Source: Fasciolopsis buskii (Eukaryota; Platyhelminthes; Trematoda; Plagiorchiida; Fasciolidae). Taken from it: DNA of 64,000 nt. This document shows positions 34,301 to 48,940 of this stretch, piece after piece. A model generated the notes under the pieces. It ran no database searches. It was not told where the DNA came from and saw only the letters and a list, made by a program, of their open reading frames with translations. Position numbers and translations under genes: made by a program. Location: contig LUCM01005771.1 in the NCBI GenBank assembly GCA_008360955.1, forward strand, positions 5,746 to 69,745, written 5' to 3'. Each line of letters begins with the position of its first letter. Position 1 is the first letter of the stretch.

Positions 34301-37300
34301 GGACCATTCTGTAAATAGTTGGAGAAGCTGCAGAAATGATAGTCCGGATGTTCCAGTAATGAGGTAGTATTTACTTTACGAATATAGTAGATGGTGCTTT
34401 GTTTATTGGTAACAGTTTAGATTTAAATACACCTGAATATCCGTTTTTATTGAAAACTAGTGTCAGAAAACGTCAGTATTTCAATAGAACTCGAAGAAGT
34501 TATTGCAAAGTTAACTTTCCTAAAATATGTCGCGACTTTTAACTCACGCGATATTCAGTCGTAGATGACTTCTCTACCACACTCAACCTTTTTTAACAGG
34601 GTTGCATTTTGCCCACCCCAACGGAAACCACGCACAATCGATGGTCTTTTGCTTCCCATCGACATCTGCAATCGACCAACTTTTTCCGATCGATCGGTGA
34701 GATACTGCCCTGACCCAGTTGAGTGGGCACTGTTCTTGGTTTGTTGATGTCGTGGCCAAACCGAGTTGTTTCATTGTTCTCCTGATGATGGACCACGATC
34801 GATAAGCCTGCGCGGTTGCATTCTCGCTGGGTGTTTCGTCAACGTAGACAGAATGAGACCGCGATTTCCCATTAGCTACTAACAGCCAATTGATGCCGAG
34901 TTCTGAATAGACGGCACGACTGTGATGAAACCGACCAAATGAAGCACATGGGTAGTGCACCAATCAGTCAACGCAGCTGTCTGGTTTTCCTAGCAATGTG
35001 GGTTGAAAGCTAGCTAACAAAGTGGACCGTTCGGACGAGGACTGCGAAAACCGGTGGAATGTGTGACAGCCACAGAGGCTCAGGTATGCGTTCGTCAGCT
35101 CTACGAGCACGATAGCTGTACCAGTTGTTGCATTGGCTTGAGGGTTTTCGACAGCTATCGGTAAAGAAAGGTTGATGCAACTGACAATTGATGTTCGGAG
35201 ATAGAAACGATACTGGTTGCAATGGCAACTGTTGTGAACATTTTTTGCACTTTCCGAAACGAATCCTCTGTAATGGGAGTCGCGCTACGTCCCTAAGCTT
35301 CTCATCAAGGCAATCTTGGATGTGCGGTCGTGATTTGTTTCAGTTAGCTGTCACTAGCTTAGCGAGGGAATAACAGTGCAACCGAAAACTAACATTATTT
35401 GGTCCTCTTAAGACGCTTTTAACTTGTTAAATACGATACGCGAAGTTAAGCAGATGCGTGGAACGCACTCGGCCAAGATTTATGCTTTATGTCTGTATGA
35501 GACAGGACAATGGGAATGGTAGACAAAAATATCACGTGAAATCAAAGTGGGCGCAGTGGCCTTGGGAGTCTCCGAGTGATGCGTTCGAGCATGATGAGAT
35601 AGCTACATGTGCTTCAGTAATTTCGGTGGTGATCACGCGCTGCTGACCGATGATGCACATGGCCGTAACACATATAGAAGTGTTGAAAAACTAGTGTACT
35701 CCAAAAAGATGAGAGTTGAAATCCAACCAGACACTAGCGACTGTTTGGAAGGGTTCAAGCAATACTAAAGTTTGCTTGCAGATCATATCCCCCAAAAAAG
35801 TGAACCACGATTGATCGTGGTTAGTGTCACGACCGGTTTCGCGGTTATTGCTGCTCGCTTCGACGCACACTCCTGATGCTATCTATTAGATTCTGGTTAT
35901 ATATATATATGTATATATATATATACTAGATAGAAACATCATTAAAATAGTAACTCTGGGTCAGTGATCGTCATGGGATGGAATCTCATTATGCTCCGGA
36001 GCAATAACTGTTACTCTTTTTTCTTCACTGTCGGAATGGTGACAGCAAACATTTAAGTAAATGACGCGAAATAGTATAGCTATCAGCTTTGAAATGTACA
36101 CTGCGGAACACCCTTCAGTATGTTTTAGTCTGCAACTACGCCTTTGGTGTCCTTGCAAAGGTCTCATTTTTCGCTTTTGAATACCATCCGCATCGCTTTT
36201 GTAGGACAGGATTCTTTCTGGAATTGGGAAAGATGAGGTTCATACTGTGACCTCGCCTTCTCGTTTGGGCAAATTTCCCCGTTCTAGTTTCACAACACCC
36301 TCCTAAGGAATGCATGTAAATTTTATTTGCCTTGTGGTTTACGTACCTGCACTGCGTACTCTCCCTCAGTATCGGTTCATACCCATTGTGCATCCTTTCG
36401 ATCTTCATCTGGTGTTCCAATTAAGTTCCTGCTGTAATGTGCGTACTCGTCTGTGAAATTTTTTTCTTGCTGTCCGTCAGTCTGTGAAAGGGTGGCAAAG
36501 TCGCTGCTCTATTTTGGTTCGGTATGATGAAAATTTCCGTTTAGTTCTGACCTAGTCTTTACCAGGGTTCGAGGCAAACTTCGGGGGCGGGGGGATTCTA
36601 CTGTGGCGGAATGTGGCTTACCATTGATCAGCACATTAGTTCCAGATTTCGATCCTCGACTTATGACAGTTTACTGCAGAATACAATAAGTCTTAGCATT
36701 TCATTCGGTCGACATCGTACCGAAATTCAAGATTCGGTTGAATTCTTCCCAGCTGTTTCGGTTCAGAAGTTTCGGGTTTCTGAATTCTGCTTTATTAGCG
36801 CCATTCCAAGTTGTAATGTCTTGCTCTTTATTGTTAATTCCGTGGACTCTCTTGTTCACCGGAGTAGCTTAGTACGGCCCGGTGAGCGAGTAAAGATCAC
36901 TTCCGTCTTCAACTTCCCGTTGACATTTTTTCCAGATATTGTCCCGTGTGCACGGAGCACGTATGAGTATGTGCAAGTGTATATTCACACTGATGCGTAA
37001 AATTTATTTGAGCCACAACCAATAGCATTTTGACACACCAACATCAGTGAAATATACTGTGCACGTGATGACGTACGAATGGGATGTTCGTTTTCGTCCA
37101 ATCCGACATATTTTAAAATTACACATCTCAGGTTCTAATCCTCATTGCGGACAAAATTATTTAGTAAGTCAGTAGGTTTAGGATGAAAGTTGGACACTGA
37201 TAGCCCACCACGACTGGTAGTCCAAATCAGATTAATAAAACTACCGGGTAGACCTGCCTAGTCTTTGGACTTGAAGGGAACCGACTGAGCACTAAAAACC

Positions 37301-38895
37301 CGTTTTTGGGCATTTGAGAACGTAGATTCTGTTAAGGTAACGAATAACAAATCACTATTTACCATACAAGTCAGCAAAATTCCGGCAAAATCACACTGAT
37401 TGCGTCGATCTACTGATCTCATGTAAACAGTTCTTTGGGTGGGTAGGGGGGAATCGTTCGCTATCTGTCGAATTATTTGATCAAAAAGTGACGATAGTAG
37501 CAAAGTGCCCCGTTTGGTTGTTCTCGTTAGGATTAAAGGGAACAGTGAAAAATTCGCGGTGACCGTGGTATAGATATTTTTAATTTTAGCTTAGATGTCT
37601 TTAAACGAATAAGTAAAGATCAATATTAACGGCAGCATGAAGCTGGGTCATGAGAAAAATGTCAAGCTTATGAAAGTTTTAATATAAGTCTTTGGAACTT
37701 TGTCAGTGGTCGGGACACTTTGGGAGCCTGTTTGCACTCGCTAATCCCTGGTCGAGGACGATTCGATGTCATTTATTAGGTAGATAGCTTCGAAATCTTT
37801 GATGGCTCCTCACAACGTCGACTTGCTTCGCTGAATGACTCTCTTGGTCACGGTGAATCTCAAGAACGGCATTCACAATGCAGTTAGTAGAATCTGTCAG
37901 AACGGGGACGTTCACCGTTTATAAATCAGCGATGGCAGAAATGAGCAGCACCACTACTATTTTTGGTTTCACAAAAAATTACTCAAGACCGTCCTTTTCA
38001 AACCCCAAGGGGCTGGGTCGGAGCCGTGTTGCTATATCTGTAGTGTTTCGTGGAGGTGCACTGCTGTCTGATTCGTACTTCATCGACGTGTTATCTGGCT
38101 GTTAACAAAATTCCGAATTTTATGCGTATTCCAGGTGGCAGAATATACGTGAGAGATAAGCTAACTGAATGACCGAGGAAATTGTCTCGCATTTCAAGCC
38201 GAGCGAACTGCAATAAAAGTTTATCACAAAACTAATGATTGGGCAAGACTATACTGGACTAAGATGTGTTGTGTTGCACTATGGGGAAATTTAATAGTCC
38301 GACCGATACACTACAGACGGTCAAGTTCATTCTTTTTCCCTCACACCACTGCACGAATACACAACGATATTCACGTTCAGCATTGGGCCCATACACCATG
38401 TACAGGTCACGCACACACCCCAGTTGGTGTCCCAACTCCCAAGGGTGCGTACGTGATCGTGAGGCGAACAAACAGGGGCATCGCATCGGGCTATCATCTC
38501 AGTATCGGGAGAAAATCATTTTGTGCGGCTTAACATCCGACGGATTTCTACTTCACATTGTCATTATTCGTAACAGTTTGTGTGCCTGTTTCCATGTTAG
38601 TGTAGCTGCATGCGTGTTTGTGTGAACTGACCGATTTGTGTGCTTGTATGCTGGCCTGGAAATGCTGACCGATCTAACAACAGACTGACGAACAGTGGAG
38701 CAGAAACGTAACTACCAACCGAACAAATCCATAACCAGTGGTCAATTGCCTCGGGGTTATATGTACTGCCTCATAGAATTACCACTGTTTCGAATTTTTG
38801 GGCACTGATGTTTTCTATTTTCCATCCACACTAATTCCTCTCGTGAATTTGTGACGTAACGAAATGTTGCGCTTTGGTACTCCATCTGGTGGACC
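31396..38895. other. Intergenic stretch, 7.5 kb
   Basis: No gene is recognised. Frames of up to 129 codons (for example 36611-37000 plus and 34583-34963 minus) show no known domain. A (TA)n run lies at 35899-35926. The 5' end of the BTB-BACK gene transcript may lie in the right part, but no promoter can be pointed to. Confidence 0.4.
35899..35926. repeat. (TA)n run with one TG interruption
   Basis: About 13 units, next to a segment containing GACCGGTTTCGCGG (35831-35844), discussed in the findings. Confidence 0.85.
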
Positions 38896-39530
38896 ATGAG
38901 TCTGACTTGCAGTTTTCGGGACTTTGCCAATCAGGTCAAATATCACTTGGTCGGCGCAAAGCGGCGAGCTTCGAGCACTCACGACTGCCACACGAATAGT
39001 ACCCCAACAGAAGAACGCAATTCACACGCCATGCACCACCACATGAAAGTCAGCCATAGAGACGATATGCGCACACGACAAGGATCGGACACTGTGAATA
39101 AGCCACCGTCCACCGTCATGCAATGTGACTGTCGAACTCAAAAACCGGTATTCTCAAGCTCATTGACCAGTATCACTGTGGATATGGGTAGTAATCATAG
39201 TAATAATAATACTAATATTGCCATTAATTCATCCGATCACACCACACACCCAGATCGTCGTAATCGTGAGGTGAATCAAAGCCCACATAGGAAACCATGC
39301 CACATGTCGCATCGCCGATCTCGTGACACCTGTCGTACGAATCATTTAGTCAGTTCAACTGTGGAAGTGGTTTCCCCACAGCTTGCCCGATCCGAGTCCT
39401 CCAGGGCAGATTCGAGGATGCACCATGGATCACATATGGATCCGCAAATGATGACCAGTTCCACCACACCAACCAAGAACATTTGTCGGAACAATGAAAA
39501 TCCTTGTAGTCCAACTGAACACACATGCAA
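38896..39530 (+). CDS. Kelch-like (BTB-BACK) protein, inferred first coding exon
   Basis: An open frame of 211 codons plus two bases, starting at the first ATG after an in-frame stop at 38857-38859 and ending at an excellent donor (GTGAGT at 39531). The product is rich in Ser, His, Asn, Thr and Arg, with no folded domain apparent and an N-run near residue 104; it looks disordered. Joining its phase-2 end to the strong acceptor at 51121 gives AAC-ACT-TCC-ATG and continues in the frame of the BTB exon. That agreement is the reason for assigning it to this gene; a phase match alone has a one-in-three chance. KLHL1/4/5-type proteins also carry a long Ser-rich region before BTB. Alternatives are a separate gene or an alternative first exon. 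Confidence 0.5.
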
Positions 39531-42500
39531 GTGAGTGGTAATCTTTTCGTCCTAGGTCAATAAAAGGTCTAGCAATATACATTTGGAGGATTCAGGGTTT
39601 ACAAGATTTGATTATTGTTTCTTGTCTCATTATCGTCTCTGCTTCTACGGACTATTATGTCAACATGGGTCTACAATCTGATTAAGTTCTGAGTAGGGCT
39701 TGTTGCGGACGCACTAGATCAGTTTGTAATAAGTTAAAACACTTGTGGTTGAAGCGAAGTCAGCTTCGCATTGTTAGGGATGCCAGTTTGTCCTGTAACA
39801 TAATCATCTTCACAGAAAAGTTCATTGCTAAAGTCATCTTCGTGGCATCGCAGTTTCCGCTCCCCGTTGTGATAACAACCATTAATCATTTCTTCTGTCG
39901 GCTTGAAACTTGTTAACACGCAATAGTTAAACATTTGTCTATGTTGTGGCATTTCATTATAAACCAACATCAGGAACACAAATGAAAGAGGACAGGATTC
40001 GAAAATGTGGGCCTTATCTGGGTTGAGGTGTCCACTATCCACTACCATATTTCACGGACTAGTGATTTTATGACCTTATTGACCAGAATAATGTTTTCCA
40101 AAAATGGCAGGAAACTGTTTGATTCTGGATCAGTGTCACGTGTAAGGCATACCGGAAAGAAAACCACAGAAATTCAACAGTGGATTTCGTTATTCTTACC
40201 GTACATTTCGCTTGTTGCTTACCATGTTTTTCCTTGAGCTGATCGCCCCGGTAATGTGCTCAACTTTTCTACGCGATCTGGATGCTTAAAAGCCAACCAT
40301 ATTTACCGTATTTACTATGTGTAGGTATCTTCCGTGGATAGACTTCATTAAATCAAAAGACCAGATCTTGCTTCGTATTATCCCATGAATGCACTCGGAG
40401 AATCTATTGACCTGCTATGAATTGTTACAGCATTACTTTGTACAGATTAGACCGCGCCTGTTTTCTCGCGCAAGTATACTCCGATTAACAACGATTGTCT
40501 TTGCCCAAAAATCATATTTCAAAAAATAAGGCTGAAGTCTCAGTACAAATAATGAGCGTTTTTTTTGTTAGCTAATTGTACCTAATCTGGGTTAAGTTCG
40601 TATAGATTGAGTGACATTGTGACACAAATACATTTACATTTGTACAGCTTCATTTATGCACCTGCATGTGCTTATGTATATGTTGTGTATGCTGATCACA
40701 ACGCAGACGTTACTGAGATATTCTAGCTCGACAACCGAGTGAGCTGTTCATCTAGGTTACGGATACTGGAACGGCGTGATCGTTACGACAAAATTGGCTC
40801 TTTGCGCCATTACTGACGGACAGACCCGGACTTGGGTGGTACCGACAGAATGTTGTGTGCCCGAACGTCTGCGTCGCTCTGTTAATAGTCCCGACGAGCC
40901 TCCGATTTTCCTGCAAGCCAGACAGGTCGGTTTCGGATGCTGTCACCTCCTAAGTTCATCATATCATTAAACCGTTTCATTAAATTTTCAGGGGTACTAT
41001 TTGAAAATAAATATTTTGCCACTTTTTATAACTGTATGACACCTACTACCACTCTGACGATGTAACTGAGCGTGGCTGCACATTTTAAGAAATCAGTACA
41101 CTGTTCAAGACAGGAAGAAATCCTAAGCAAAAATGACGATGATCCACAAATACTTTAAATCACTTCTTTAGCTCGAATATTAATGTCTCGCACCATACAT
41201 TGTATATATATAAGTGTTGCCGAAACTCAAGAGTCTTATGAAGGCTTTCCGCTTCAATGGGCAACAGCATAAAGAAATATATACTTGAATTGGTGTTCGT
41301 TTTATTCAGCAGGAACTGGAAAGTCTTTTCGATAGTGAGCCGTTAGCTTTCGACTTATCTGGCGAGAAAAGAAAGTAGAAATTTGGTCGACACCCCTTTT
41401 TGGCCACTGCCTGTATATCTGAACCATGGCGCCTTCCGAACGCGCCAAGGAGACCAAAGTGATATGAATCTACAACAACTTGGCACATGTATTGCTAGAA
41501 TTCCAGCATCAATAAACATTGGCACTCGATGTGTGCGTTACTATCCTTCAATAATATTTTGATCATTTTGATGTAGTGCCCGGCCCCCCTCATTATGAAT
41601 TTATTTTTAACGCATACTTCAAGAAGTTTTAGGATTTCTAAGTCAACATCCACTGGTTAGGTGCCGCATTAAATTGTCACATCAAGGTCGAAATGCATGC
41701 CGTCGCTCGTTTTCATATAAAGCAATGCGTTTCCACCTAACTGACTAAGGGCAAACCACTTCACACAGAATAAAATGTTAACTAAATCCTGATATAGTGA
41801 ATCATGCAGCTCTTTCGGAGACGGTGTCGCTCCTTTATGTTGCGTGCTTTCTTGGAATCAAAGGACTACCTCCATTACCACAAAGACAAAATCTCCCCCT
41901 ATGAGTTGTACATCCTCTTTTGATCCGTTTCTAAGGCTTTTCCAATTTTGTTGGTATGGGGATAAACAAACTGGATTGGAATAAGAAATCTAGACAACAT
42001 TTTCGAATAATTTCTTCTTAGAAATGCCCATTTTGTTAGCGTTTCTCAGGTTACCACATGCCATGTATCCATTAAAAAAATCAATGGGTGTCAAGATGGA
42101 AACGCTCAGCATTTTCTGCTATGACCAAGCACAATTATATTCCCTGCCTCATTGCACGATTAAACTATACTCCATGTCCGCTGACACTCGGAAAGTTTAG
42201 ATACTATTTCAAATTTATCTGGACAACGGTGCATAAAGTATCAGTAGTAATCTGCGTCGGGGTTAGAGAAAAACGTCATAAAATTTTAACATGAATATAA
42301 GTAATCTTGCGAGTACTTTCGGATATGATTGATTTCCTTGCTGAAAGACATGCTCTTGGCATAGTTTATTCACTTAATATGATGAAAATTGTAGCCTAGT
42401 TTAGTTTAAAATACCAAAAATACGTAAATCAGAATTTTAAATTAATCAAGATTTTTTAATCAGTTCATTATTCTCTGGACTGTGGTATCAAAAGATTCTA

Positions 42501-42998
42501 CTATCACGACGCGGGTGTTTGGCGCAGCGCACTTCAATGATCTTGGCGCGAGATCAACTTTGATGTAAATTACGATCCTTCCTAGGTGAAAAATTTTCTG
42601 TTTCTGATCAATCAGGATTAGTAAACCCTAGTTAACACAAATTAACCCACTTAGCAAATAGCTATCTTCAGTCCATAAATGCAGACGTAATTGTGAGTAG
42701 ATTATTCGATAAAATAAATGGTTCTGTTCGACAGGCGCGCTCATCATCAATGAATGCTAATTAGGGTAAATTCCAAGACCATTTCAAAAATGTTTATGAT
42801 TTTTTCGTGTCACAGTAGGCTTTCACTTTTCATATTTGTACGCACCAAACTAGACAACCTAGGTCACCCATGTTTAGCTCGCCTTATTACAGCCTACATA
42901 CAGATATAATAAAGGATACTTGTGAATAAACTCGCAAAATTTCACGACCCTTAACTGTACCCTGCACGAAAATTTTGAAGGGATCACAATCGGCAATT

Positions 42999-42999
<1 letters not shown>

Positions 43000-43062
<63 letters not shown>
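43000..43062. repeat. (TA)n microsatellite, about 31 units
   Basis: The longest simple repeat in the window, apparently uninterrupted. Antisense frames through it give artificial Tyr-Ile repeats and are not genes. Confidence 0.95.
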
Positions 43063-43063
<1 letters not shown>

Positions 43064-45616
43064 CTTCTTCTGCAATCTTTACATTCGACGAATACAATCA
43101 TGAAAACATTCGGGTAAGTAAAGTATGGCTGAGGAACGCCCATATCGGCGAGATCTCTAGTGCGGTTCTGGTGGAATTCTCTCCACCCAACCAACCGCTA
43201 CTTACTTTATATAAATATTTAAACATGCGTGTTAAATTGGTCGTTCGACGGTTTGAGAGCATTTACGGTTACTGAGCCATCCTACTGAAGTCACCGAGGG
43301 CAAAAAGGTTTTCTGTTTGCCAATGTAAAGCTGTCTGCATACAAATAACTTTCCTTTTTCCAAACATGCCAGCCTGCCACCACATACCACCGTGGACACT
43401 GGAAAAATTTCAAGTAAGTAATTGTTTTGCCGCCCTCCTAAATACACATCCTAATGATCAACGTCGAGGTGTAGGGGTGGTACTGTCGCAGCCCCTGGTT
43501 ACCTCCTCATTCTTCATTTCACCAATAACCGTGGCCTCTGTCCGAAAAACTATACATAGTGCGCTAAGACTACGAAGGAAGATAAAAAGACCTACAGATT
43601 TCAGAGTGATAGAACCTAAATTACCAACGGGCATTACGACAAAAAAAATGCTGAAAGGCATTACCGGACAAACGGTAAAAAGTGTTACTTAACAACGTTG
43701 TGACTGATGTTCTTGTATAATTTTCTTGCAATCCATCTTTACACGACTGTCAACAACATTTTCATGCTCGACAGCTTGTCGAATTTTAACCTATTCCTTA
43801 AATGAGAATGCTCTTAGTTTTCACCACAGATGGAATGAACCTTGCACTTAACACTATGAAAGTCAAATACAAAAGAATGTCTCTGAATTTTTCCGAGCTG
43901 TACACATTTCGACAAGTGCTTGCGCCCCAGAATACTGTGAATGAAGCACATCCAACCTCGATCAACTGTTGATGAGAGAATGATGTCTATTCATGAGAAA
44001 TGGTTATAATCAACTTCGTTTTAATATTTTTAGAAATATAGTTTCGGTCATTTTGATATCTTGAGTAAAACACTTCCGAAATTGGTGCGTATTTTTAGAT
44101 AAAGCGCACTCTAATTTGCACTGTTTAAAAAATACGTAAATAGCCAATAAATATTTTGACAAGCCGATGTTATCGTTAAATCCACTGAAAGACTAAAAAG
44201 CAATCACGGATCTTCCAACGTGAACATCTGTCACACACTTCTAGGAAAGTATCACTACTCATCTCGAAATCCTTTCGACTGATTGCACATTGTACGCTAT
44301 ATGCAGACTTTCTTAATTGTTGCCACAAACCGATGTTTAGCAATCAGGTAACCATATGTTGTTTCCTAAGTCGATTTTCTAACTTGTTAAATCATAGACC
44401 AAGGCCTTTTGTTGCCGAGGGGAAAACCGCCACTGACTGGTGTTGCAAGTTCGCGCTATATTTTACATTCTTGGAAAATGAATTTCAGCGCTGATTTAAC
44501 AAGATGTACGGAATGGACTTCATACTCAGCTGTTTCAGCAATTAGGATTTAGTGCACACATTGTGACTTCGCTGATCATGTTAATCCCGCTTTCAAAAAT
44601 CGCAATTTTTTGGATGCACTTTAATGAACACCTGCGGAAGCTAAAACTGTAGGATCGTAGAAACTCAAACATCAGGTTGAATTAATTGGAATGTAAATCA
44701 AACCTGCGTGCTGTTGAAGAAAAGCATTTAACTGTCATGTGAACTCAACCCATATGAGCACAACAAAAACGAAATGCAAACTGGAAGGATTGTGAATTAC
44801 CTTAAAACTTCCATTTTCATCCTTTTTAATATAATTTGCATTCGTAAAACAATCTGGCACGATAAAAAATAAAAACCATAAGCAATTGTATGCACTTAAC
44901 AAGATGCAACTTGGATATGTTAGCTTAATTCTGTTATTCGAAATGAACATTGCAAAGAGCTTGGATACATCCTAGTCTTCCAGGGAACACAAACGCCTAG
45001 TTAACCTTTTAAACAGCCTTTGAAGTGATGCACGTCTACTAAACTATACTTTCGGAGTGCCGGTACTAAATGCGCTGCTAATCCTTTCTTGCTTTCGAAC
45101 GTGGATCAAGATTTGATGAGACTTGGAGCGGTAGCTGTGGAGTTAGCCAGCACTAACAGCGTCGCGAACGGAGTGTCATTCACCATACTGTGACGATGGC
45201 AGATTTTCAACGCTTTCATAAATTTCTAAGCTAGACGTTTTCACAAAAGGGCCTAGAGGGGAGATATTACATGCTAGCTAGAGATCCTTAACTGTCCTGA
45301 TCCTCTCTCTTAGTCTTAATATGTAAGTATAACAATATTATTCAAAATGGGACATTATGTCAGCGGTTGATACCTTCTGCAATGCTGAAAATGAGCAACG
45401 TGTGGTCTATGCCTATACTGGCTAGTGATCAAACCGAAGTTCGAAGGCCGTATAAACTGTGACATAAAGGTTTCATGCCCCCTGGTTTCTATGTGAACAA
45501 AGAAAACTAGCTTCGAGTGGAGTGGCCGGATCGCTGTAGAACGTTAGCAAATCCATTCTGGGTAGAAGATCTGCCAGAATCTGGGACAGCTCATTTTTAT
45601 TCACTGAATTCATCTT

Positions 45617-45637
45617 CCCCCCCCCCCCCAAAAAAAA
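45617..45637. repeat. C-run followed by A-run
   Basis: About 13 C then 8 A. Such homopolymer junctions are prone to length error in sequencing. Confidence 0.85.
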
Positions 45638-48600
45638 GTTAATGTTAGTCAGAAGTTTTTACCACGTATACTCACTGCTTCCTCGCACTATGCGCACGAA
45701 CACCTAGCAAAATACATTTCCTCCTCCGTCACTCGTTCCAGTTGTAAACATGTCCATGCGCGTACCCGAGCGTACAGTTGTTCAACCGCTCCGTATCTGG
45801 ATAGCTTATCGAAGAACCTAAAACCTAAAACACTGCCACCTGAAGAAGTTCTGAAGCAAAATCTTATCAACATCCAATATTTTTGCACATTCTTTGTACA
45901 GGTTTTTTCGTTTCAAGAATGTTATTGGTCACTCGAAAGGTGAACGTCCTCCCTTGGGGTGCATAAAACATTTACATATCTTGACTTGTCCGTTGGGAAC
46001 CACACTCGGTAATTACCGTTAACAAGTTAGTTGGTCTGATCCACAGGTATTTCAGGTGGTAAAGGTCAACATAGAAAGTGGGTCTGTCCAAATTTTAACC
46101 ACATTTTATCTAATAAGTAAACAGTGCTTCACATTACAATGCGTAAACTCCGTATGGGTCATTGTGTTGACATTTAAGAACAGAAAAATTGTAGATGGGA
46201 GCGAAGGTCCTTCGCAGATTGGCAGTTTTGAGGAAAAAGGAATATGTAACCAATATGCACATCCAAAGGAGTGGCGATAAAAAGCGACAACAAAATAAAC
46301 GCTGGACGACTGATCAGACGGATGGCATTACATTGAACTATAGCATAAAAAAGGGAGCAGACTAAGCCCACTGCACCTGTAACTTCCCTAGTTAAATGTG
46401 GGGCGGATTTGCGCTCGGCACAACAGCAACAGATGAACACTAGTGAAAACGTCTGGCACGAGACTCACTTTGAGTACAGTACGGGAAGCTAAATGATAAA
46501 TGAAATCAGGACGAATAATGAAGTTATTGCGTTTCACTCCTGAGTTATTTTTTGGCGACAGGATTTTGAATGTGTCGTTAGCTCAAGAATCAAGTATCAT
46601 TCTCGAAACTTTCTCCTGTTTTCAGCAGATTTCACTGAATCCGTTAGATGGGGCTTTCATTTGGTTCTCTTTTTCAATGCAAATTATTTCGTTTTCGGTC
46701 GATGGCGCCGGAGCAGTTCGTTATTCAGCCTAAAATGGTAATGTGCAATCAGGTAGCAAGTTGACAGTGCATGCTACGTTATGGTTCACAGGTTTCCATT
46801 AGATTACGGATAATCTGCAAACGCCGACGTTGCAGACAGAAGTTTTGCAACTATATTTAGGAAATTGTAGTTTACAAGCGGCCTTGGCATAGACATCCAG
46901 TTTTTTCCGGTGCAGTTATTATTCAAGGTTTACTGCAAACTGAACTAAACGATTTTTTGGGAGATAAACCCAAATGCGACAGATGGTCTTAATTAATATC
47001 TTCCAAATCAAGTACTTAGTCTCGAATCAAAAACCGTTTGTCAACCGTTTCTGTGCACGAACAAACGCTGTTCTGTTGGGAAACTGAAAGAGCAGCATTT
47101 CTTTACTTCTTCCTTCCCCAAACCCCGAATCTGTTATTTTCAGTTAACATGACGAAAGAATCTTGTCATTAATTTGTCCGAGACTTCGATAAGCTGATCT
47201 TTTCACTTTGCCCTAGCCCATTCCTTCACCAATTACACACTTTCGTACACATGCACACACGCATCGATGAGTCAGCCAGCGAAGGACCGACCAGCATGTT
47301 GTCTTCTCGTGTTACAGATATGTGTGTCGTCTCTGTATTTATCCTTGTCTGTATCATTTCCGAAGCAGAAATCCGCCCGTACAGCCTTGCCTGTGCTTGT
47401 GACAGGGATTTGCATCTGGGCCATATACCATTGCATAGTCTGTTGTTTGTTTCTGCTGCCGCCGAACGTGCACACACAAACACTCTGTCTATGTTTGTCA
47501 TGCCACTGTGGCTCCGTGTCCTGCTGCTTAGGTCCCTAGTTCTCCAAAGCGGTGTGCATCCGCTGTTGCCGGCCGAAAGGATAACCCTATGCAAGATCGA
47601 TCACTACCGTGCCAGAGATAGAGCACAGAAATGTTTACATGTGCTTGTCCCCTCAAATATATTTGTCCTGCAATGTTTGTATGCATTCTTGACCAAGTGG
47701 CGCACATTCATGGCCGCTCACGGGGCGAGATGCACAAGCACCGATAGCACAGTCTAAAAGAAAACAGGATTAGAGGCTAAGTGTTTCTAATGAATCGGGT
47801 GAATCATTAATGCCAGTTATTCTACTCCTGATTAATCGTGCTGTTCCGGCCGAAACGATGTTTGCCGTCCACTTTCTTATTTCACGGATGGTTTTGTCTA
47901 GTAAACAGGCTACTGAGGACAATGATCACCACCCTGTAATCCCACTGGTGACTCGACAGTTCTCGCTGAACTGGTGACTTCAACCAAAGGTCAGCATTTC
48001 GCGCATATACATATACACTTAAGTCAATTTTTCCAGTTGTCACATGGATCCAAATATTTCAACATCAAATTATGTTTGTCTCAAACATCCCTGAAGCAGA
48101 TATCAGTTCCTGAAAAACGTGAGAAGTCAGTCAGAATAAGCTTGCAATCCGAATTAAAATGATGACATTTAGTGTTCTAGTCCATAGTTGAATCTGAGTT
48201 GCATGCATGCAGCTTTTCTTCTCTTGGTTCATTCAAATCATTCAACCACCCTTTTTCTTTATTCCATTTGGTAGTAGTCATCTGTAATGTGAAGTAATAG
48301 CCTAACGATTTATCTCTGAAACCAAGCTTATTCTCATATGAGAAATTACACACAAGCAAAGCGAGATTCTCAAGGAACGTAAGTCAATTAAAACACTAGA
48401 ATTAATGATTGCACTGTGAGAATAGTTAATAGGATTGCTTTCCGAATGGCGGTGTCATTTGAGTCACCTCTGTCGACCTGTGTAAAATACCGCATTCCGG
48501 CCACGGTCCAGTTCATATTTGACTGGTAATACCGATATAGTCGGAAGAGGCATAAGGTTGCAGTCTTTCCACCGTAAGATACAAAACACGTATTTAGGTA

Positions 48601-48940
48601 CGACCTTGTGACCGGCAAAATGAATCGGATTCATCACCGACGAAAATAAATCTGTTGCGGATTTGACCTATATTTCATCCGCTGAAGTTGAAGTGCTTCC
48701 TGTCCTAACGGCGAACATTAATTCATTCTCTATTTACACTACGGTACTTGCCTTTTGGATGGAGGGAATGAGTACCACACTTAATAACGAATTAGTTTTG
48801 AACCTTTCCGGTGGTTAGAGCTTCGTTGTGATTTTCCAAATGATTCGGCGTGAACTGATAATCCGTTGAGAATCAACAGGGTTAACTTAACGGCTAAGTT
48901 ACGTCCCGAGCTAACGTCCCAGTTCCGGTGCGACAGGTAT

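Noticed and set aside
34583..34963. 126-codon minus-strand frame considered as an integrase fragment
   Set aside because: No DDE residues, zinc-binding motif or other integrase block could be placed.
37100..37165. B-box-like GGTTCTAATCC
   Set aside because: No A box or tRNA fold nearby; a single degenerate box is expected by chance.
38683..38712. CTGACGA followed by GAAACG, hammerhead-like
   Set aside because: No helix II can form between the two blocks and the flanks do not pair as helix I.
43000..43194. Minus-strand frames with long Tyr-Ile repeats
   Set aside because: They are translations of the (TA)n microsatellite, not proteins.
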